Positions 25,214-35,115 are shown, counted from the stretch's first letter. The stretch is 64,000 nt of DNA from JANSXG01 sp024743075 (GCA_042140185.1 CP159477.1:2914001-2978000); one strand, 5' to 3'. Program-made: numbers and translations. The notes: generated by a model from the letters alone, not told the origin.

Positions 25214-25495
25214 TCATGAACTCTCGCGAACGAGTATCGTCGCCACAATGCCTCTGGACAGCGAGGCACGGGCGGGACACACGCGGTTTCCTTGTCCACC
25301 GGGGCGTACTTGTTTGCAGGACATCGCCTCGAAGCCGTAGGTGGAGTCGGTCTCGCGCTGGTCGGTGGGGCGTGGAACCCCGAGCACATCGCACAGGTCG
25401 TTGAAATGACTCTGGGCGGAGGCCCGCTCGGTGAGGCCGGAGTTCTTCCAGCGATCGACGAAGGTGCGCAGGTTGTCGGAGGCGTCGTGGCTCAT
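25214..25495 (-). pseudogene. N-terminal fragment of MmeI-like DNA methyltransferase
   Basis: The ATG at 25495 starts MSHDASDNLRTFVDRWKNSG, then LTERASAQSHFNDLCDVLGV and PRPTDQ, which is the standard N-terminus of MmeI-type methyltransferases (FxxxW..LxExxxxQxHFxDLCxLLGxPxP). Similarity ends around YGFEA near 25321. The remaining 35 codons to the stop at 25214 do not resemble the family. The HNH gene starts 13 bases after this stop. The middle roughly two thirds of the gene is gone. Confidence 0.75.
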
Positions 25496-25547
25496 GGCGG
25501 GCGAGTATCCCCGGTTCGGTGGGCTTGGGCAACGGCGGCGTCGGGAA

Positions 25548-26284
25548 TCAGCGCGGGGTGCCGCGGGATCTGGTTGATCCGGCGGCGGCGATGGTTCGGG
25601 ACGCGGCGTTCTGCTCGGCGTCGAGGGCTTCGGCTTGGCGCCTCGCCATTTTCTCGCGCGGAGTCGTCTGAGTTCCTGCACCCGCGCATTGTGAGGGTGC
25701 ATCGGGGGTGCGGGCTGCGCGGGAGGCGGGGCGTCTGCGTTTGGACGATCGGAAGGTTCGGGACGCCCCTTCATCCGGTCGCTGGCGCGGCCACCTTCTG
25801 ACGCGAGGGCAGAAGGAGGAATCGATCCGCTGTCAACGTGGCCATCCGCTTCGCTCCTGACCACGCCACCCTTGAAGGGAGCGGGCGGCGCGGGCATTTC
25901 CTTCTTGGTTGCTTGTGACCCATCGCTTGCGCGATTGGGCTCTGATCGCTCGGCTTTCGCTTTTGCTTTGGCGCGCATCGTTCTGCGCAGGCGCTTTTCG
26001 CGCTGGACGGTTCGGATGTGGAGGAGGGTTTGGATGGCCGCGAGGCGCTGGCGGTTGCGTTCGCGGGCGTAGAACGCGTCGAGCTTGGTGTCGCCAGTGG
26101 TCTGGATCGGCGTCATGCAGGCCATGAGCGTTTCCATAGCCTTGGTCTGCGCGGCGACCATCGTCACCTCGGACTCGAGGCGCTTGATCCGGTAGATCGT
26201 CTTCAGCTGCGCGAGGACTTCCTCGGCCGTCTGGGGCGGGGTGGAGTTGGCGGTTTCGGACGGTTGGTTGGTGGCGGTGTGCAT
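25548..26284 (-). CDS. Accessory hypothetical protein preceded by 136-bp element; likely frameshifted
   Basis: The start at 26284 reads MHTATNQPSETANSTPPQTA, then a strongly helical part (EEVLAQLKTIYRIKRLESEV; RLAAIQTLLHIRTVQREKRL) and a basic stretch (RRTMRAKAKAKAERSEPNRA). Further on the frame passes through a REP-C end and a REP-D copy (about 25770-25870). Near 25680 the sense appears to move to another frame (PREKMARRQAEALDAEQNAA) that stops at 25548, just before the methyltransferase start. The family is unknown; a DNA-binding or terminase-small-subunit-like role would fit only loosely. Confidence 0.45.
25770..25870. repeat. REP-D and REP-C copies inside an open frame
   Basis: CCCCTTCATCCGGTCGCTGG with CGCGGCCACCTTCTGACGCG (REP-D, degenerate) is followed by CCGCTTCGCTCCTGACCACG (REP-C end) up to 25870. 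Both are translated as part of the gene at 25548-26284, if that gene is real. Confidence 0.6.
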
Positions 26285-26317
26285 GTGGACTGTCCTCTCG
26301 TAAGAAGGCGAGGACAG

Positions 26318-26453
26318 GCCCGGACGGCGCGCGCAGGAGGTGGTGATGCGAAAGGGCGTCGCGGGAATCCGCCCTGTCTACGGGCGGAAAAATTTTCGAG
26401 AAAGTCGGAAAGTGGCGATGCGCCCGAGCCCACGCGGCGCGCGCCGGGGCGGT
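26318..26453. repeat. 136-bp repeat element, copy 2
   Basis: Ungapped partner of 7678-7813 (about 85% identical by hand count). The CCGCCC/GGGCGG stem is kept while the loop changes. It lies 34 bases upstream of the minus-strand gene starting at 26284 and downstream of the FG-GAP gene. A REP-C copy is adjacent at 26463-26500. Confidence 0.7.
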
Positions 26454-26462
26454 CATGCGCGT

Positions 26463-26500
26463 TCGTCGTGGCCTCCGCTTCGCTCAGACCACGGCACCCA
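26463..26500. repeat. REP-C repeat
   Basis: TCGTCGTGGCCTCCGCTTCG followed by CTCAGACCACGGCACCCATG, directly beside copy 2 of the 136-bp element. Confidence 0.6.
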
Positions 26501-26587
26501 TGTTGCGCCGCCAAGTCTTGAATCGTGCGCACAACGGGGACTTGCATAGCCACGCGTTGCGTGCCCATGCCACCCGGAGCGTTTCGC

Positions 26588-28941
26588 TCAGCGCTCCGAC
26601 TGCGGTCTCGCCTGCGGGTAGATCAGGTAGCGGTCGTGCACCTGGAGCACCAAGTCGCTGTGGTCGTCGCCGGTCAGATCGGCGATGATCGCGGCCGACG
26701 GCTCGAAGGTCCGGCCGGCGCCCTGCTGGAAGAGGCGCGTCTCGAAGACCTTGAACTCGTTGGCGAAGTACATCTTGCCCGAGGCCGAGAAGGTGAAGAC
26801 CTGGCACATCTGCTCGTTGGCGTCGAGCACGACCATGTCCATGTAGCCGTCGGAGTTGAGGTCGCCGAAGGTGAGGTCGTGCTCGTAGCGGTCCTCGTTG
26901 TCGGAGCGGAAGACCGCGAACTCGTCGAGTGTGATCCGCTCGCCGGCCAGGCGCACGACGGCGAAGCTGTCCTCGGTCAGCGCGAGCACGTTGGGCGCGC
27001 CGTCGCCGGTGAACGAGCCGGAGCGCAGGCCGGTCGTGCGCAGGCCGGGGATGCGGAGCTTGTCGGCGATGCGCCAGGCGCCGGCGTTGTCGCGGCTCAT
27101 GAGGATGAGCAGGTCGGCGGCGGTGTCGGAGGCGACGATAGTGGTGCGACCCTCGACTTCGAGCGTGGTGAGGGCCGAGAGGCGGCTGGAGGCGTCGGGC
27201 ATGGTGATCTGGTCGACGACGCGCCAGCCGGTATCGGCGTTGTAGCGCGCGGCGCGGACGAAGTTCTGGTCGGCGATGAGCAGTTCCATCGAGCCGTCGC
27301 CGTTGGCGTCGAGCAGCGCGGTGTTCTCGGGGCCGGCGGCCTGCACGAGGCCGAACTGCGGCATCTCGCGGTTGGTGAGCACCTTCGGCTCGTCGGTATC
27401 GACGCCGGTGACCATGATCATGGGCTCGTTGGGCGTGAACAGCGCGATGTCGGTCGAGCCGTCGCGATCGAAGTCCGCCGCGAGGATGGACTGGGGCGGG
27501 CGGTTGACGCCCTCGAGCGGGACGAGGACGGGCTCGGCGCCGGGGGTGTGGATCTCGACGGTGTGGTCGCGCCGGTCGCGCACGACGATGGCGACCGCCG
27601 GTCCGCTGTTGAGGGTGATCGTGTTCATCGCGACGGGCGTCGCGCCGGCGGTGGCGATCGAGATGGGCTGCGGGAAGCCGAGGCGACCGGTGGAGCGGTC
27701 GTAGGTGGAGACGCCCACGGTCTTCTCCTCTTCGGAGAGCACGAACACCGCGGGGCCTTCGGAGCCGGTCCAGTCGCCGGTGGCGATGACCTTCGGCTCC
27801 TTGAACGCGCTGAACATCTCGCCCTGGCCGATGCCGACGGCGTCTGCCTGCCGGTAGAGCACGATGGAGTTGGCGGACTTGTCGGTGCCGAGCAGGTCGA
27901 TCAGGCCGTCGCCGTCGATATCTTCGGCGACGACCGAGCGCTCGCGATCCGCGCCGCCTCGAAAACCGAAGACCTCGGGCAGGGCCTCGCGTTCGGTCGC
28001 GGCGCCGGCCTCCGAGAGGTTCTCGACCGACTCGGTGGACAGCCGGTACAGCACGACGCGGCGCGTCTGGGCCTCGATGACGCCGATCGACGCGCTGGCT
28101 TCGCCGGGCATGCGGACGGTCTCGACCTCGATCAGGTTCGGCATCTCGAAGCGCAGTTCGGCGCCGAGGGTGCCGATGGGCTCGGACGAGGAGCCGCCGG
28201 TCGGCTCCTGCAGCCACAGGCGCAGGGCGCATCGGCCTGGGGAACGACGCCGAGCAGTTCGGTCAGTCCGTCGCCGTTGTAGTCCTCGATGTAAAACGCC
28301 ACGATCTGCCCGCCGGAGCCGAGGACCTTCGGCTCGCCGACCGGTCCGGCCTCACCGAGATCGAACACCTCGAGGCGTCCGTTGATGATCGCGATGAGTT
28401 CCGGTGCGCTGTCGCCCTGCACATCGGCGATCCGGAGCGCACCGCTGCTGGTTCCGAGGCCGCGGGCGCGTCGCCGGTTGGCGACGTCGAAGGTCATCGG
28501 CTCGGTCTGGCGCATCGTGACGATTTCGGACGGCTGACCCGCGTAGACGATGTCGAGCAGGCCGTCGCCGTCGACGTCGTGCACCTCGAAGGCGTTGACC
28601 CGGTGGGCGAGCGGGACATCGGTGCGGTCGTACCACTCGCTGGGCGGCAGCTCGTTCGCGCTGAACCCGCGTTCGCGCTCGGCGAAGGAGCGGGCCTCGC
28701 GGCGCTGCACATGGATCTCCAGCCGGCTCTTGCGGTTGTTGACCACGACGAGGTCGGTCAGGCCGTCGCCGTTCATGTCGACGGCACGGGCCGGGCCGGT
28801 GTTGTTGTCAACGACCAGCACGCGCGGATCCTCAAAGCCGAAGTAGCCGGCCAGGTCGGGCCCGGACTGGGCGAAGGCGCTTGTGGCGCCCGCGAGCAGG
28901 AAGATCGACACAGCAGAGAGGGACGGGGCAGAACAGGTCAT
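26588..28941 (-). CDS. Secreted FG-GAP/VCBS repeat protein, frameshifted in this sequence
   Basis: The start at 28941 gives a signal peptide (SLSAVSIFLLAGATSAFAQS). At least eight calcium-loop motifs of FG-GAP repeats are visible: DMNGDGLTD, DVDGDGLLD, DYNGDGLTE, DIDGDGLID, DFDRDGSTD, DANGDGSME, DLNSDGYMD and DLTGDDHSD. They predict a seven-bladed beta-propeller exposed on or outside the cell. The frame breaks once near 28230 (after VVPQADAP) and resumes as LRLWLQEPTGGSSSEPIGTL. Total about 784 residues. The likely role is binding or adhesion, with no enzymatic motif seen. Confidence 0.8.
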
Positions 28942-29315
28942 GGTCGGTGCGGTTCCGTTGGTGAAAGCCCGTATGGGCGGGAATGGCCCGCCGGTCACGA
29001 AACCGGCAGAACACGCAGTGAGAGAGGGTAGCGATCGATGAATCCCGGTCTCAAGCCAGAAACTCGGGGTCGCTTCGGCACTATACCCAGTGGTGGCACA
29101 GGGACCTGTCCGGCGTGAGCCCCGATCAGACGGGCCGACGGGCGCGGACTCCCTATGATGTATGGCCAGCGGGGTTCCCGGCTGCGGGTGGAGAAACACT
29201 CTTTGCCGGTTCCCCAAACAGACGGAGGAGGGCGCTCGCAATCGGTGCGCAAACCTCCCGGACCCCCGCTCGGGCTGATGCTCGGGCAGCCGTTTGATCA
29301 GGGAGTTGTTGAAGT
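28942..29315. other. Divergent intergenic region
   Basis: 374 bases between the FG-GAP gene and the trypsin-like protease gene. AGGGAG lies shortly before the protease ATG. I see no repeat or gene here; promoters for both directions must lie within it. Confidence 0.45.
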
Positions 29316-30332
29316 ATGCCGATCTCGCGTCCCCTCGCCCTCGCCGGTGCACTCGCGCTCAGCGCGGGCCTCGCCGCGGCTCAGTCCGGCCAGCAGCCCA
29401 CAGACACTCAGGGCAGCCTGACCATCGACACGATTACGATGAACGACGGCAAGACCATCATGGCGCCGATCCTGAAGGAAACCGCCGAGAAAGTCTGGCT
29501 TGATATGGGCTTTGATGTGCTCGTCGTACCCCGCTCGGACATCCGCTCGATCCTTCGGGCCGATGCCGAGGCTTCCGAGGCCGACGAGGGCGATTCCTCG
29601 GCCCTCTTCTTTACCGTCCCCAAGAGCACGCTCCCCGAGTCCAGCCCGCGCGAACTCGCCCGGACCATCGGCGAGGCGGTCATCAAGGTGTCGACGCCTT
29701 CGGGCCTCGGATCGGGGTTCATCATCCACCCCGAGGGCTACGCGATCACCAACGCCCATGTCATTCAGGGTGAACAGAAACTCGAAGTCACCCTGTTCGA
29801 GCAGGGCGAGCGTGAGTTCCAGCGCTCGACCATCGAGGGGGTCGAGATCATCGCGGTCAACAACCACATCGACCTCGCGCTGATCAAGATCGAGCGCCCG
29901 GACGGGCGTCCGTTCAAGTACGTTCCGATCCAGGCCACGGAGTCGCTCGCCGCCGGCGAAGAGGTCTTCGCGATCGGCAACCCGCTCGGCCTCGAGCGCT
30001 CGCTGAGCACCGGCGTCATCGCGACGACCCAGCGCAACTTCGAGGGCCTGACCTTCATCCAGACCACCACGCAGATCAACCCCGGCAACTCCGGCGGCCC
30101 GCTCTTCAACCTCTACGGCGAGGTCATCGGCTGCACGAACATGGGCATCCCGTCGGGCGAGGGATTGGGCTTCGCCATCCCGGCGCGGTACATCAAGGAC
30201 TTCATCCGCAACAACGACGCGTTCGCGTACGACAAGAACAACCCCAACTCGGGCTACAACTACCTCGCCGGCCCGCCGCGCCTGCAGTTCGGCAAGCCGT
30301 CGGTTCTCGACGACGCGAGCGGCGAGCAGTAA
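29316..30332 (+). CDS. Secreted trypsin-like serine protease (DegP/HtrA type without PDZ)
   Basis: 338 residues with a signal peptide (PLALAGALALSAGLAAAQSG). The catalytic triad is clear: His in ITNAHVIQGE, Asp in NHIDLALIKIE, and Ser in NPGNSGGPLFN. It thus belongs to the HtrA/DegP S1C family and acts in the periplasm on misfolded or regulatory proteins. The N-terminal 110 residues before the protease domain (TITMNDGKTIMAPILKETAE) are an added beta-rich region. No C-terminal PDZ domain is present. The next gene starts 92 bases downstream on the same strand. Confidence 0.88.
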   Translation: MPISRPLALAGALALSAGLAAAQSGQQPTDTQGSLTIDTITMNDGKTIMAPILKETAEKVWLDMGFDVLVVPRSDIRSILRADAEASEADEGDSSALFFTVPKSTLPESSPRELARTIGEAVIKVSTPSGLGSGFIIHPEGYAITNAHVIQGEQKLEVTLFEQGEREFQRSTIEGVEIIAVNNHIDLALIKIERPDGRPFKYVPIQATESLAAGEEVFAIGNPLGLERSLSTGVIATTQRNFEGLTFIQTTTQINPGNSGGPLFNLYGEVIGCTNMGIPSGEGLGFAIPARYIKDFIRNNDAFAYDKNNPNSGYNYLAGPPRLQFGKPSVLDDASGEQ

Positions 30333-30423
30333 ATCAGTTCACGCCAGCGGCCCCCTCCGGGGTGTGCCGTTCTCTTTCTTTCATCGACTTGACCTTTAGG
30401 AAACCGAAACGGATACACCTGCC

Positions 30424-32262
30424 ATGAAGAAGACAAGCTTCAAGACCTCGATCCTTTGTATGGCCGCCGGCCTCCCGCTGAGCGCCGCCATGGTTGCTCA
30501 GGCCGCCCCGGTCACCATCGCCGACGTCGCGCCGCGCTCCAGCGTGGTCGTGCTCGGCGTGGATGACTTCCAGTCGCTCAAGGGCGCGTTCGAAGAGAGC
30601 GGCTTCATGAACATCTGGAACGACGCCGCCATCCAGGAGTGGCTTGGCGATTTCGTCGATGAGGCGGTCGAAGGCCTGAACGACGAACTGGCAAACCTCG
30701 GCTTCAGCACCGACGACCTGTCGATGCCGTCCGGCGCGTTCGGCTGGGCGGTCTACGTCGACAACATCGGCGACAACATCGAAGACGCCTCGTACCAGAT
30801 CATCGGCGTCAGCGACTTCGGCGACGGCGCTGAGAAGATGTCCGAGATCCTCATGACCACCCTCGAAGAGGGCGTCGAGGCCGGCGACATCGACCTCATG
30901 GACGAGGAGTATCGCGGCGTCACGATCTGGACCATCACCGAAGTCGAAGAGGAGATGGACGAGGACATGATGATGTGGGACACCGGAGGTCCCGAGCTCT
31001 TCAAAGAGACCTACATGGCCCGAGTCGACGGCCAGATCATGTACTCGACCCAGCTCGTCAGCCTCGAACGCGCGATCGATCGAGCGCAGGGCGACGCGCT
31101 GCCTTCGATCCTGACCGACGACGAGTTCAACGCCGCCCGCGCTGCCATCGGTCCCCACCAGGGCTACCTCGTCGCGCTCACCGGCCCGTGGTTCTCTCTG
31201 ACGCGTCTCGCCGAAGCGCAGCTGGCCGTTCAGGCCGCTGAGTTCGGCGAGCCCGCCCCGCCGATCATGCGTATGGTCGGCGCTGCCGGCATCGACCAGT
31301 TCCGCTCGGTCTCCATCGGCCTCAACGCCGAGACTCCGAACAGCGTCATGGAACAGACGATGAGCGTCCGATTCCCCGAGCGCCGCGGCCTGCTCACGCT
31401 CATCCCCACCGAGAACAAGCCCTTTACCGCGCCCGCGTTCGTCGACGCCGATGTGTCCTCGCTCACGATGATGCAGATCGATTTCCCCAAGCTGTTCCCG
31501 GCGGTCCGTCAGATCATCAGTTCGCTCCCGCCGGAGATGGGTCAGATGGCGAACATGGGCATGATGCAGGCCCAGATGATGGCCGGCCCGCTCCTCGAGA
31601 ACCTCGGCCCGGAGGTCTATCAGGTTCAGACCATCACCAAGCCCTACAGCGCCAACAGCATGAGCCAGTTCGGCGCGATCAAGACGCGCGACGAAGCCGC
31701 GGTCTCGCAGGTCATCACCGGCCTGACGCAGCAGTTCGGCATGGCCTCGCGTGATTTCGAGGGTTCGCAGATCTGGGACATCGATCTTGGCGGCATGGTT
31801 CCGATGCCCGCCGGAGAGGGCGGTCTGTCCATCGGTTTGGGCAAGGGCTTTATGTTCATCGGTCAGACCCCGGCGATCGAGGCGGCGCTCCGCACCGCCG
31901 CCAACCCTGACGCCGCCCGCCTCGCCAACGAGCAGCGCTTCAAGGACGCGGTCGGCGAGATGTCGGCCCAGGGCCTCTCCTACGGCTGGAGCGACACGCG
32001 CGAACTCGTCGAGTACCTCGAGTGGATGGGTCGCAACTCCGAAGAGATCTACCGAGCCCAGCTCGAACAGGTCTTCGGCGACGACCCCGAGTTCCAGGAG
32101 TTCATCGAAGAGGACATCCGCGAGTACCGCGAGAACATGCCCGAGTTCCTGAAGAACATTCCGGACCTCGGCGTGGTCTATGAGAACCTCGGCGACCTCG
32201 TCAGCGAGGCGACGAACACCGAGGACGGCATCATCATCAAGTCGCGCATCCTCAAGCCGTAA
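30424..32262 (+). CDS. Large secreted protein of unknown function (DUF3352-like)
   Basis: 612 residues with a signal peptide (MKKTSFKTSILCMAAGLPLS, AAMVAQA). The mature protein is acidic, Met-rich in places (GQMANMGMMQAQMMAGPLLE) and shows the alternating pattern of DUF3352-type secreted proteins, for example SYQIIGVSDFGDGAEKMSEI and GFMFIGQTPAIEAALRTAAN. It follows the protease gene and precedes a strong terminator, so the two may form an operon. Function unknown. Confidence 0.7.
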   Translation: MKKTSFKTSILCMAAGLPLSAAMVAQAAPVTIADVAPRSSVVVLGVDDFQSLKGAFEESGFMNIWNDAAIQEWLGDFVDEAVEGLNDELANLGFSTDDLSMPSGAFGWAVYVDNIGDNIEDASYQIIGVSDFGDGAEKMSEILMTTLEEGVEAGDIDLMDEEYRGVTIWTITEVEEEMDEDMMMWDTGGPELFKETYMARVDGQIMYSTQLVSLERAIDRAQGDALPSILTDDEFNAARAAIGPHQGYLVALTGPWFSLTRLAEAQLAVQAAEFGEPAPPIMRMVGAAGIDQFRSVSIGLNAETPNSVMEQTMSVRFPERRGLLTLIPTENKPFTAPAFVDADVSSLTMMQIDFPKLFPAVRQIISSLPPEMGQMANMGMMQAQMMAGPLLENLGPEVYQVQTITKPYSANSMSQFGAIKTRDEAAVSQVITGLTQQFGMASRDFEGSQIWDIDLGGMVPMPAGEGGLSIGLGKGFMFIGQTPAIEAALRTAANPDAARLANEQRFKDAVGEMSAQGLSYGWSDTRELVEYLEWMGRNSEEIYRAQLEQVFGDDPEFQEFIEEDIREYRENMPEFLKNIPDLGVVYENLGDLVSEATNTEDGIIIKSRILKP

Positions 32263-32290
32263 CAACGGCGACGGCCTCACGAACAGACAA

Positions 32291-32318
32291 GCCCGGCTCC
32301 GTGCGAGCCGGGCTTTTT
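32291..32318 (+). terminator. Rho-independent terminator
   Basis: GCCCGGCTC (32291-32299) pairs with GAGCCGGGC (32305-32313) and is followed by TTTTT. It lies 28 bases past the stop codon of the large secreted protein and just before the convergent gene end at 32339. Confidence 0.85.
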
Positions 32319-32338
32319 GTGCGCTTGTTGGTTGTCGC

Positions 32339-33021
32339 TCAGACCCCGGCGAGTTCGACCTTCACCGGCCCGGTCTTTGTGATCGGTGCGCCGGCCCGCT
32401 CGTCGGTCCACTCGAACTCGACATCCGCGTCGACGAGCTTGAACAGCGCGCCGAGGTGGCGCTCGATGCTGCGCTTCGCGTCGTTGATGTAGCGGGCCTC
32501 GTTGGTTTCGAACAGGCTCGCCGCCTGGTCCTGCGCGGTATCGATGAGGGCTTTCTGGCGCTCGGCGTTCATCTGGATGACATCGAGCAGGCCGAGGATG
32601 CGACCGGCCTGCACGTCGTAGGGCGTGACGTCGGTGAGACGCAGGGCGCCTTCGATCTCCGGGAGCACGATGCGGAACAGCGGGCGGCCCGTCGGCGCGT
32701 CGTCCAGGCGCTCGACATCCGCCTTCTGCAGGCGCGACAGGTCTACGGCGTACTGCTTCTCGAAGTGGAAGATCATGGCGAGCTTCGCCTGGCTCAGCAC
32801 CAGCGGCGGCAGCCAGGCCCAGCCCTTCTTGCTGGTCGCGATCTCTTTCGCGTGGACCTCGAGGCCGACGAGTTTGCCCACCGCGCGGACGCGCTCGGTC
32901 AGCATGTCCGTCCGGATGACCTCGGCGCGCGCTCCCCGGCTCTGCGGAACCAGAGGATCAGAACCGCGGCGAGCAGCACGCCCGAAAAGACGCTCAACGA
33001 GATGATGATCAGGGTGTCCAT
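32339..33021 (-). CDS. Single-pass membrane protein, frameshifted in this sequence
   Basis: The ATG at 33021 begins MDTLIIISLSVFSGVLLAAV, a membrane anchor, and reads through LILWFRRAG. Near 32935 the sense changes frame and continues ARAEVIRTDMLTERVRAVGK to the stop at 32339. The C-terminal domain is alpha/beta (GWAWLPPLVLSQAKLAMIFH; TDVTPYDVQAGRILGLLDVI). Without the correction only a 188-residue soluble protein starting at MLTERV would be called. No family recognised. Confidence 0.6.
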
Positions 33022-33108
33022 CGCAGTCTCGTTGGGATGATAAGCCGCCCGCTTGCAGCGCGTGGCTCTGCCGGCCTGATAATGCCTTTCGGACCGTCGG
33101 CGGGCGGC

Positions 33109-33863
33109 TCAGGACGCTTCGGCGTCCGCGTCACCCAGGCCCTCATCGATACCGATCTCGATCGCCCGGATGACGAACTGCGAGCCGATCGAGAGCAGCA
33201 CCCCGGCGATGCCGAGCACCGCCACGACGACCAGCGTCATGACGACCGGCGACCAGCCCGACAGGATGGCGCGGACCTGCGGGAGCAGGAACGACACCGC
33301 CGCGGCCATCGCCGGGGCGACCAGCGCGAGGCCGACGAGCGTCATGGGGACCGTCTTCTTGGGCTTGCGGATCAGCACGACGAGCAGCGACAGCCCGCCC
33401 AGCGCGAGCGCGAACACGAGTTCGGTCAGCGCGAGCGGACGCAGCGGCACGCCCATCACTTCCAGTCGCGGCATGCCCGAACGCACCAGCGACGGTTCGC
33501 TGAAGATCGCGCCGACGAAGAGCACGCCGCCGACGATCAACGGCGTCATCGCGGGGCCGGACGAGAACCGCCCCGCCCCGGAGAGCACACCCATCACACC
33601 CGCGACGAGGACGCACAATTGGAAGAGCACCATCCAGAACGCGCCGGGGCTCGCTTGCCCGCCGACGATCTGCGCCAGCCCCAGCCCCAGGCCCGCGAGC
33701 GCGACCAGCGCGCCAGCGCGCTGAGTCCGCCGATGGTGCGACGCAGCCACGCCGGCGGCGGCGTCATCATCGCGCCGATGACCGGCCCGGACTCAACCGG
33801 TCGATGGGATGCGGACACCGAATCGCTCTTGGATGGGGCGGTGGCAGGGGTCATTGCATTCAC
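33109..33863 (-). CDS. Polytopic membrane protein, frameshifted in this sequence
   Basis: The N-terminus (MNAMTPATAPSKSDSVSASH) is cytoplasmic and polar. After a break near 33715 the frame continues with RAGALVALAGLGLGLAQIVG and about five further helices, among them FWMVLFQLCVLVAGVMGVLS, MTPLIVGGVLFVGAIF and PVVMTLVVVAVLGIAGVLLS. It ends EIGIDEGLGDADAEAS. No transporter signature. It follows 33021 on the same strand. Confidence 0.6.
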
Positions 33864-33936
33864 GGTATCGCCCGTTTCTCTCCCGATCCATTACCAAAGG
33901 ACGCTGGACGGTCCGAAATCCGGCCCGGGAGTTCGC

Positions 33937-34992
33937 TCAGGCCGCGTCGCGCCCCGGATCTCCGGCGTGCCGGCTGGGGCAGAAGACCGTGATGCGGCCC
34001 CGGCCTTCCCGCTTGGACGCGTACAGCGCGGCATCGGCCATCCGGCGGAGCGTCGGCGCATCACGGCCTCGGTGCTGCTGCACGGCGGCGATGCCGATCG
34101 ACATGCCCGGCCACGGACACGCCAGCCCGACGCCCTCAGGGTGCACCCGGAACAGGTCGGCGATCCGAGCGGCGACCTTCTCGGCCTCGGCGATGGAGAT
34201 CCCCGCCATCGCGAAAAACAGTTCATCGCCGCCGACGCGTGCGCCGAGGTCGCGTTCGCGGAGGTGTCCTCGGATGATCTCGCCGGCGGCGACGAGCGCC
34301 GCGTCGCCCTTCTCGTGACCCAGCGTGTCGTTGAGCCGCTTGAAGTCGTCGAGGTCGAAGGCGAGCAGGCACAGTTCGAAGCGTTCGCGCAGCGCGCGCT
34401 CGATCATCTTCTCCAGGCCCTGCTCGAACCCGCGTCGGTTCGCAAGGCCGGTGAGTTCGTCGGTCATGCTCAGGCGCGTGAGGTGCACGGTCTGCTTGGA
34501 GGCGGTCTTGACGACGCGATCCTCGATGTCGCGCCGGAGCATCGCGGCTTCGAGCCGGTCGCGGTGGGCGTCGCGCAGCGCGTCGTGCGCGGCGGCGCAT
34601 ATGCCGCTGAGCGGATGGGCGGGGTCGATCGCCAGGAGCGTGTCGAACTGCGAGTCACGCTTGATGCTCGAGAGCGCGCGGATACGGCGCTCGACGGTCG
34701 CGATGTCGCGGGACATCTCGCGTTCGTCCGACCCGAACGCACCGAGCCCGCCGAGCAGCCCGCCGAGGCCGCCGGCGACCAGACCCAGCAGCATCGCCCC
34801 GAAGTCACCCATGCCGAGCGCTCCGCCGGTGACGCAGACCGCGACGCCGATCACGCTGGCGAGCATCGCGGTCAGGCCGAGGCGCACGAACAGCGGCGAG
34901 CGCCTGGGGAGCGATCGCATCGGGTCGACCGGGAACCGCGCCGCGGCTTTGCGCGGGGGTTCATCCGCTTCGTTCGTGTGCCTCGCGTCCAC
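33937..34992 (-). CDS. Membrane diguanylate cyclase (GGDEF)
   Basis: GAGGAGG upstream of 34992 fits the GTG there (or the TTG at 34995) better than the in-frame GTG at 35016. Two transmembrane helices (FVRLGLTAMLASVIGVAVCV; GAMLLGLVAGGLGGLLGGLG) are followed by a coiled-coil stalk and a GGDEF domain: SMTDELTGLANRRGFEQGLE, AFDLDDFKRLNDTLGHEKGD, then the active site RVGGDELFFAM. All catalytic residues are kept, so it should make cyclic-di-GMP from GTP. I see no RxxD inhibitory site. The PilZ protein at 22.5 kb could be a receptor. Confidence 0.85.
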   Translation of the reverse strand: MDARHTNEADEPPRKAAARFPVDPMRSLPRRSPLFVRLGLTAMLASVIGVAVCVTGGALGMGDFGAMLLGLVAGGLGGLLGGLGAFGSDEREMSRDIATVERRIRALSSIKRDSQFDTLLAIDPAHPLSGICAAAHDALRDAHRDRLEAAMLRRDIEDRVVKTASKQTVHLTRLSMTDELTGLANRRGFEQGLEKMIERALRERFELCLLAFDLDDFKRLNDTLGHEKGDAALVAAGEIIRGHLRERDLGARVGGDELFFAMAGISIAEAEKVAARIADLFRVHPEGVGLACPWPGMSIGIAAVQQHRGRDAPTLRRMADAALYASKREGRGRITVFCPSRHAGDPGRDAA

Positions 34993-35115
34993 CAATGACC
35001 GGCCTCCTCGACTCACGCCGAGTATCGACCAGTCCGGACCGGGTTTTCAGACAGAGTGGACGAGCGGTTCCCTGACGCGACCGACCAGAGCACCAGATCG
35101 ACCCGAAGACGCCCC

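Noticed and set aside
26525..28282. Long plus-strand open frame of 585 codons
   Set aside because: It is antisense to the FG-GAP gene, lacks any recognisable motif and is an artefact of high GC.
30334..32280. Minus-strand open frame of 648 codons
   Set aside because: Shadow of the secreted protein at 30424-32262; composition is His/Arg/Glu-rich as expected for an antisense frame.
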